A DNA stretch of 64,000 nucleotides, from assembly GCA_964596985.1 (NCBI GenBank), contig CAZQWG010000001.1:186001-250000 (forward strand). Direction: 5' to 3'. How positions within the stretch are numbered: the stretch's first letter is position 1; every line of letters begins with the position of its first letter. Positions 58,953 through 64,000 of this stretch are shown here, piece after piece. The DNA is from GCA-020345945 sp964596985 (GTDB taxonomy: Archaea; Thermoproteota; Bathyarchaeia; RBG-16-48-13; GCA-020345945). A model generated the notes under the pieces. That model was not told the origin of the DNA. It did no database searches and saw only the letters and a list, made by a program, of their open reading frames with translations. A program made the translations under genes and the position numbers.

Positions 58953-60203
58953 TCAGGGAAAGAGCCCACGGGTACTGAAAGCCTCGGCAACTCTGTCTAC
59001 AGCCAACACAAGAGCCCCCAACCGCATACCCGTCCCGTGCTCTCTCGAGGTCTCGACTACCTCCCGGAAAGCATTCACCATCACGCCTTCAAGCCTCGAG
59101 ACCACGTCCTCCTTAGCCCAGAAATGGGACGCTATGTCCTGAACCCACTCGAAATACGACACGGTAACACCCCCGGCGTTCGCCAGTATATCAGGCACGA
59201 TGAAAATGCCTGCCTCGTTCAGGATTCGGTCAGCCCTCGACGTCACCGGCCCATTGGCCGCCTCCGCAACGATCCGTGCCCTCACCTCCGACGCGTTCCT
59301 CTGGGTAATCACGTTCTCGATTGCAGCCGGTATGAGGACGTCGCATTCCAATTCAAGAAGCTCCTTGTTAGATATCTCCTCAGTATCCTTGGCTCCGACA
59401 ACGGTCCCGGTCTTCTTCTTATGTTCTAGAACCCTCCTGGCATCGAGACCGTCGCGACGCAGGATTCCACCGGTAGAATCACTTACAGCAATCACCTTCA
59501 AACCCCTATCTTGGAGGAAACATGCGACGCTTGAACCTACATTCCCGTATCCTTGGATGGCGACAGTAGAACCCTTCATCTTGATTCCCTGGTGCTTTAG
59601 AGCCTCGAGAACCGCGAACATGCACCCTCTCCCTGTAGCAGTGCTACGGCCGAGAGTACCCCCGATATTAACTGGCTTCCCTGTCACGACACCCGGGACA
59701 CTATAACCCTTGAACATACTATAGGTATCCATGATCCAAGCCATCACCTGGGCATCCGTCTGAATGTCAGGGGCAGGAATGTCCTGTTCCGGACCTATCA
59801 AAGGCATGATCATGAAGGTATAGCGCCGGGTCATCCTCTCCAGCTCACCGACCGACATAGACTTCGGATCACACACAACCCCGCCCTTGGCGCCGCTGAG
59901 AGGAATATCGACAACAGCACACTTCCACGTCATAATCATCGCAAGCGCAATAGTCTCGTCCAGAGTGACATCAGGATGATAACGGATACCCCCCTTACTC
60001 GGCCCCCTAACGTAACTGTGATGCACCCTGTATCCCGTAAAAACCCGGATAGACCCGTCATCCATCCTCACCGGGACCGAAACGGTAAGCGTCCTCTGCG
60101 GATACCTCAACACCTCATGACACGAAGACTCAAGTTCGAGAAGCTCAGCGGCCAAGTCCAAGTCGGTAAGAACAGAATCCAGCAAAGACTCCTCACTCGT
60201 CAT
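58953..60203 (-). CDS. gdhA: Glutamate dehydrogenase
   Basis: 416 aa from ATG 60203, with GGGGGGTG seven bases upstream; the frame is open to 60293 but the N-terminal extra is not native. VFTGYRVHHSYVRGPSKGGIRYHPDVTLDE and WKCAVVDIPLSGAKGGVVCDP hold the substrate and catalytic lysines. The Rossmann motif IQGYGNVGSSVACFL and late AANGPVTSRADRIL and VTVSYFEWVQD follow. It interconverts glutamate and 2-oxoglutarate plus ammonia in the cytosol. A single gene divergent from dph6. Confidence 0.96.
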   Translation of the reverse strand: MTSEESLLDSVLTDLDLAAELLELESSCHEVLRYPQRTLTVSVPVRMDDGSIRVFTGYRVHHSYVRGPSKGGIRYHPDVTLDETIALAMIMTWKCAVVDIPLSGAKGGVVCDPKSMSVGELERMTRRYTFMIMPLIGPEQDIPAPDIQTDAQVMAWIMDTYSMFKGYSVPGVVTGKPVNIGGTLGRSTATGRGCMFAVLEALKHQGIKMKGSTVAIQGYGNVGSSVACFLQDRGLKVIAVSDSTGGILRRDGLDARRVLEHKKKTGTVVGAKDTEEISNKELLELECDVLIPAAIENVITQRNASEVRARIVAEAANGPVTSRADRILNEAGIFIVPDILANAGGVTVSYFEWVQDIASHFWAKEDVVSRLEGVMVNAFREVVETSREHGTGMRLGALVLAVDRVAEAFSTRGLFP

Positions 60204-60462
60204 AGACACCCCCCAAAATCCCCAAAGAGCCTGCAACAGACAACTAAGAATACCAAGAGACAAGATAAATCCGTTACCCAACCCGACCTCCATAAGAATC
60301 GACGAACCCTATCGACAGACCTCTCAGAATCATCCCTGCGTGGATCACTACAATCATCATGCACACCGATATTTTGGGCGGACGAAGGGAATACTTTACA
60401 AGATAGACCACATAATGAAACGCCACCATCTATGCGCGTCAAAGATTCGAGTGGAATCCTTC

Positions 60463-61119
60463 ATGGGCTATATCGCTTCTTGGAGTGGAGGCAAGGATGC
60501 GTGCTTTGCCTGCTATGAGGCAATGCGCAACGGACATTCTGTCTCTTACCTCGCGAACTTCGTAACCCCCGGAGAACGCGTAGTCAGGTCTCACGGCACC
60601 AGAGCCGAGATAATCGGACTGCAAGCAGAAGCCGTCGACATCCCCCTCCTACAAAGGGAAACAGACTGGGACTCCTACGAACGCGTCTTCAAGGAAACGG
60701 TACGAACGGTAATCCCCGACGGCGTGGAAGGCGTCATCTTCGGTGACATCTACGTCCAGGAACATAAAGACTGGGTGGAGAGGGTCTGCGGAGATCTCGG
60801 CTTAAAAGCAGTAGAACCGCTCTGGGGCAGAGAAACCGAAGAAATACTCCTCGACTTCATCGACAACGGCTTCAAAGCAATAATAGTCAGCTCCAAGATC
60901 GAACTGCTAAGCGAAGAATGGATCGGACGGGAGGTCAACCGAGAACTGATAGGGGACCTGAAACGCAACAACATAGACCCATGCGGAGAACACGGAGAAT
61001 ACCACACCCTCGTCACCGAGGGACCCATATTCAAGAAGACCCTAAAACTAGGCAAGAGTAAAACGGTCAGAAGAGGCGAACACTGGTTCCTAGAAACACA
61101 GGAGTATTCACTACAATAG
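60463..61119 (+). CDS. dph6: Diphthine-ammonia ligase (Dph6 family)
   Basis: 218 aa from ATG 60463, chosen because the PP-loop ATPase motif SWSGGKDACFACYEA must lie at the extreme N-terminus; the frame is open further upstream. Later blocks TPGERVVRSHGTRAEIIGLQAEAVDIPL, VEGVIFGDIYVQEHKDWVERVCGDLGLKAVEPLWGR and DPCGEHGEYHTLVTEGPIF match Dph6. It performs the last step of diphthamide formation on elongation factor 2, an archaeal/eukaryotic modification. No other diphthamide genes are in the window. Confidence 0.92.
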   Translation: MGYIASWSGGKDACFACYEAMRNGHSVSYLANFVTPGERVVRSHGTRAEIIGLQAEAVDIPLLQRETDWDSYERVFKETVRTVIPDGVEGVIFGDIYVQEHKDWVERVCGDLGLKAVEPLWGRETEEILLDFIDNGFKAIIVSSKIELLSEEWIGREVNRELIGDLKRNNIDPCGEHGEYHTLVTEGPIFKKTLKLGKSKTVRRGEHWFLETQEYSLQ

Positions 61120-61475
61120 CACGATACTCCCATCGTTGAAACCCGGAAAGCCCAAGAATCACAGTAACCTCCAACGTTCACCCGAACATCGCCGCACCGA
61201 AGCGACCGAAGAGACCAACCAAGACAACGCCGACAATATTCCATTAACAGACAACCTAACCCCCAAAACCCCCGTTCCCGGGAATTCCCAACTTATTTCC
61301 ATAGTACAGCACTTATCCCGGGAATTCCCGGGAAAATTCCCGGCTTCTCCCGACTTCCCTTATAAAGAAGTCGGGAGAAGCCGGGAGATACGGACAACTA
61401 ACTCCATCCTACTAATCCTATTGTAGCGAGAAGCTGAGAGCCCCCAACAAGCCCTCAGTCGATCGGAGGACGGAG
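61120..61475 (+). promoter_or_regulatory. Repeat-rich promoter region before the HerA-type gene
   Basis: No gene. TCCCGGGAATTCCC occurs at 61276-61289 and 61316-61329, exactly 40 bases apart, and a variant GGGAAAATTCCC follows at 61330-61341. A perfect inverted repeat then surrounds a TATA box. GGAGG at 61465-61469 is the ribosome site for the next gene. The first half (61120-61260) shows nothing. Confidence 0.7.
61338..61386 (+). repeat. Perfect 20-bp inverted repeat with a TATA box in its 9-base loop
   Basis: Arms at 61338-61357 and 61367-61386 are exact inverted copies (both contain CTTCTCCCGACTTC or its complement). The spacer CCTTATAAA contains TTATAAA, a good archaeal TATA box, so transcription would start near 61390. 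Binding of a dimer to the arms would exclude TBP. Cruciform extrusion or an origin-of-transfer-like element are alternatives. Confidence 0.75.
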
Positions 61476-64000
61476 TTGCCCGGCATGATAAGAGCGATCG
61501 CGAAGCTAACCCTCACAGGCATAATCCTCATCGCATGCGTCTTCACGTTCGGATCCTGCGTCGTCTTCCTCCGAACCCCGGCCACCATCAGACCATCAAC
61601 CTATCACGGCGTCGTTCCCTTCGCCTATCTCTTCGGAGCCTCCATAACCCTGGCGCTATTCTCCGGAATCCTCCTAAGACTATACGGACCACTCGACAAA
61701 ACCCTGCAAGACATGCACAGACAAAGAGGCATACCTGTTGCACGCCGGCTCCTACGACTTGCAGGAAGCTCGTTCGTCAGCTACCTTCTCTGCCTGAGTC
61801 TGAGCGGAACCGGAGTAGCCCCCACCCTCTCCGCGCAGATCGCCTCGGTCACCCTAGTAGTCCTTGAAAGTGGCAGGATCAGGGGATCGATCTCCGTTCT
61901 CGGGCTCAGACTGACGCCAGGGACATTCCTTCCTTACGGGATCGCCAAACCATCAGTCAACATAAGGGAAGCCGCCAACAAAACCATACCCCTAATCACC
62001 ACCCGTAAGAGGTTGAGATACCACTCTGCAGCCTTCGTCAGGGTCAACAGCCTCTCAGACGAGGATCGGGACAGGAGAAAGACCAGAGACATCCTCCTCG
62101 GACTGCACGAATCGGGAATCAATCTCGGCTTCACCGTATATTTCGACGGCGAATTCTCGATCCTCTTCTCCACGAGCTCAAAGAGCTATATTAAAAACCG
62201 CGCCGAAACCGACGCCGCCAAGAAAGTCGCAATACTCGAACACGTCCTCAAATCACAACTCTCAAAATCAGAGATCCAAACAGTCCAAGACGAACAGCAA
62301 CTACCTCCCAGACCGAGAGACATACAAGCAGCCCGCATCCTCAACGACACGGCAAAGATAGAGACAGCCCAGACAACCTACTATCAAGGAGCAATCCGGA
62401 TAGACGACATCAAAGGCCACAGCAAATCCCCCTCACCACTCTTCGAAGCCCTCCTCAAAATCGACCAACCCACAATCCTACAAGCATTCGCGCAACCAAT
62501 CAACAACCCCCTACGAAAGATATTGACCACACAGCATTCCCCTCCCACTCTGCCGAAACCAAGACAACCCCGGGAACAGGAGACCTATGGCTCGGAGAGG
62601 TGGACTCCGAGTTCGAGCCGGTTCTACAAGACCTCAGCCCTAATATTACTCAAATCCGACGACAAGAAAACCCTGAATATTGCTCTGGAATCCCTATCGG
62701 CCGTAGCGAGAACAGCCCTATCCCAAGAAGACAAGACCGTCAAGATAACACGGATCAGGGGACTCAGCCTACTCAAAGCGATAAACTCGACCAGAACATC
62801 CACACCCCAAGGCCCCTACCAGACCCTGACCTCCGAAGAGGCAACCACCCCGATCCAATTCCCCAGCACAGAGCTACCGGGAATCGGAAAAACAGCACAC
62901 CCCAAACTCGCACCACCCGAGAAAATCGAAGAGACCGAGGCGCTAGAGCTCGGCGAGATACTGAGAAACGGAACACCAACCGGGCGACCAGCAGTCATCC
63001 CGGTCAGAAACCTATCCAGACACACCCTCATCCTAGGATCGACGAGAAGCGGAAAGTCAAACCTCGCCAAGAACCTGCTGAAACAAGTACTCGAGAAGAC
63101 CGCCCTCAACTTCCTCGCCTTCGACCCCCACCAAGAATACACCACCCTACAACAGGCAGCAGAAAGACCAGTAAGAACCCTAGACCCGGTACGCGACCAG
63201 CTACAGATCAACCTACTCCAGATACCCACGGAAGTGGACAAGGCTAACTCCGCCGAGTTCTCCTGGTTCCTAGAGAACACCATAGCCACAGTAAAGATCA
63301 TCTTCGGCGGCGACTGGGGACCCGTAATCGACGGACTCGCCCACAAAAGCCTCTACAAACTCTACACCAAGAACCCCAGCCCGACAATATCCGACTGGAT
63401 AGAAGAAGCCAAAACCGCAGCCGAGGAGGGAGACCAGCGAACCAGAGCCGCACTCGACTCACTACTAGCAAGACTCACAAAGATGACCACCGGAATCTAC
63501 GGAACCCTCTTCAACCAACCCAAAACCACACTAAACATACAAGAACTAACCTCCACTCCCACGGTACTCAACCTATCCAACCTCGACGAAGACGCCCAGA
63601 AACTCCTCACCACAGTCCTACTCAAACTCATACTAGACCACAGAAAGAAACACGGCCCAGCAGAGAAGGTACACCTCACCGTCCTAGAGGAAGCACACAA
63701 CTTCGCACCCCGAATCTACAAAGCCACCTCCTCAGCCGACGAGATGAACAGCGCACCAGCCCAGAAATTCCTCTCAGAACTCGCCAAATTCAACCAAGCA
63801 ATGATACTCATAGACCAGAGACCAAGCCGCATAACCCAAGACGCCATAGCCAACTGCAACACCATAATCACCTTCCACCTCCAACAACAAGACGACAAGA
63901 ACGCCGTCGTCGCAGCCCTAGGATACAACCCCTACGACCCCGAAGGCAGACAACTCAGCTCCTACCTCTCCACCCTCCCCACCGGAGAAGCCATCGCGAA
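61476..64000 (+). CDS. Membrane-anchored HerA/VirB4-type ATPase, incomplete at window end
   Basis: Open from TTG 61476 (GGAGG six bases before; ATG 61485 is the alternative) to the last base, at least 838 codons with no stop. Three to four hydrophobic helices lie in the first 120 residues (LTLTGIILIACVFTFGSCVVFL; VVPFAYLFGASITLALFSGILL). A soluble region of about 390 residues follows. Then the HerA/FtsK-type motor: Walker A GSTRSGKSN near 518, AFDPHQEY, Walker B LTVLEEAHNFAPR near 732, and IDQRPSRI, the family's Q-R-P-S sensor. A membrane N-terminus plus HerA motor is like VirB4/TraC and VirD4 of conjugation or secretion systems. DNA or protein pumping at the membrane is inferred. Confidence 0.88.
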   Translation, partial: MPGMIRAIAKLTLTGIILIACVFTFGSCVVFLRTPATIRPSTYHGVVPFAYLFGASITLALFSGILLRLYGPLDKTLQDMHRQRGIPVARRLLRLAGSSFVSYLLCLSLSGTGVAPTLSAQIASVTLVVLESGRIRGSISVLGLRLTPGTFLPYGIAKPSVNIREAANKTIPLITTRKRLRYHSAAFVRVNSLSDEDRDRRKTRDILLGLHESGINLGFTVYFDGEFSILFSTSSKSYIKNRAETDAAKKVAILEHVLKSQLSKSEIQTVQDEQQLPPRPRDIQAARILNDTAKIETAQTTYYQGAIRIDDIKGHSKSPSPLFEALLKIDQPTILQAFAQPINNPLRKILTTQHSPPTLPKPRQPREQETYGSERWTPSSSRFYKTSALILLKSDDKKTLNIALESLSAVARTALSQEDKTVKITRIRGLSLLKAINSTRTSTPQGPYQTLTSEEATTPIQFPSTELPGIGKTAHPKLAPPEKIEETEALELGEILRNGTPTGRPAVIPVRNLSRHTLILGSTRSGKSNLAKNLLKQVLEKTALNFLAFDPHQEYTTLQQAAERPVRTLDPVRDQLQINLLQIPTEVDKANSAEFSWFLENTIATVKIIFGGDWGPVIDGLAHKSLYKLYTKNPSPTISDWIEEAKTAAEEGDQRTRAALDSLLARLTKMTTGIYGTLFNQPKTTLNIQELTSTPTVLNLSNLDEDAQKLLTTVLLKLILDHRKKHGPAEKVHLTVLEEAHNFAPRIYKATSSADEMNSAPAQKFLSELAKFNQAMILIDQRPSRITQDAIANCNTIITFHLQQQDDKNAVVAALGYNPYDPEGRQLSSYLSTLPTGEAIA

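Noticed and set aside
61275..61386. CRISPR-like repeat array
   Set aside because: Only two or three short boxes, no regular spacers and no cas genes.
62600..63346. Several long alternative frames within 61.5-64 kb on both strands
   Set aside because: All are shadows of the single frame with Walker A/B and QRPS motifs that stays open from 61476 to the end.

Overview
The window is archaeal chromosome. It carries TBP, TFB, an archaeal histone, topoisomerase VI, both large RNA polymerase subunits, archaeal-type ribosomal proteins (eS17, eL33, eL30, uS7, uS12), an archaeal NusA, a diphthamide gene and tRNA genes whose introns fit bulge-helix-bulge (BHB) motifs. RpoA is one uninterrupted A'+A'' protein and RpoB is also unsplit. 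That, together with a histone, fits a TACK/Thermoproteota lineage; a Bathyarchaeia-like organism is my best guess, by inference only. Encoded CCA ends, frequent TTG/GTG starts and good GGAGG ribosome sites recur. There is no rRNA, no CRISPR array and no intact insertion sequence.

Layout. 0.2-6.4 kb: sugar-acid and central metabolism (HpcH/HpaI aldolase, glycosidase-like protein, FMN-binding protein, thioredoxin reductase, and a four-carbon sugar-acid kinase with a PdxA-type dehydrogenase). 6.4-12 kb: chromatin and transcription (TBP, histone, Topo VI B and A, DUF763). 12-18.4 kb: eS17, several small proteins, a GH130 enzyme, a PadR regulator, and TFB with eL33. 18.4-26.7 kb: glycosyltransferases, a phosphofructokinase with an unusual active site, and tRNA-Ser embedded in the end of a glycosyltransferase frame. 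26.8-39.3 kb: a rearranged rpoB-rpoA-rpl30e-nusA / rps12 / rps7 region. uS7 is inverted and a large FtsX-type permease sits inside. 39.6-40.9 kb: tRNA-Lys and tRNA-Asp, each broken by three introns, around a C39-like protein. 40.9-50.6 kb: AMP phosphorylase, then an Fe-S/Mo-type cluster (Mrp, three NifX-like proteins, DtxR, DUF134, DUF5320, two ferredoxin-MinD ATPases) with no nitrogenase. 50.8-61.1 kb: OsmC, methyltransferase, ribose-1,5-bisphosphate isomerase, ATP-cone nuclease, regulators, a small membrane/metal cluster, glutamate dehydrogenase and Dph6. 61.1-64 kb: a repeat-rich promoter and a large membrane-anchored HerA-type ATPase that runs off the window.

How genes work together. AMP phosphorylase and ribose-1,5-bisphosphate isomerase are two steps of the archaeal AMP-to-RuBisCO route (RuBisCO is not in the window). 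The kinase and PdxA2-type enzyme make a D-threonate/erythronate-type catabolic pair. The NifX/Mrp/MinD set resembles the bacterial orange-protein (ORP) gene complex more than nitrogen fixation.

Most notable: the multi-intron tRNAs (one intron in an acceptor stem); a 12-bp palindrome shared by the PadR promoter and the TFB-operon promoter; a perfect 20-bp inverted repeat flanking a TATA box ahead of the HerA-type gene; a phosphofructokinase lacking the Mg-binding aspartate; and small proteins that a length cutoff would miss (a 47-aa Lys-rich protein and a 48-aa His-rich protein).
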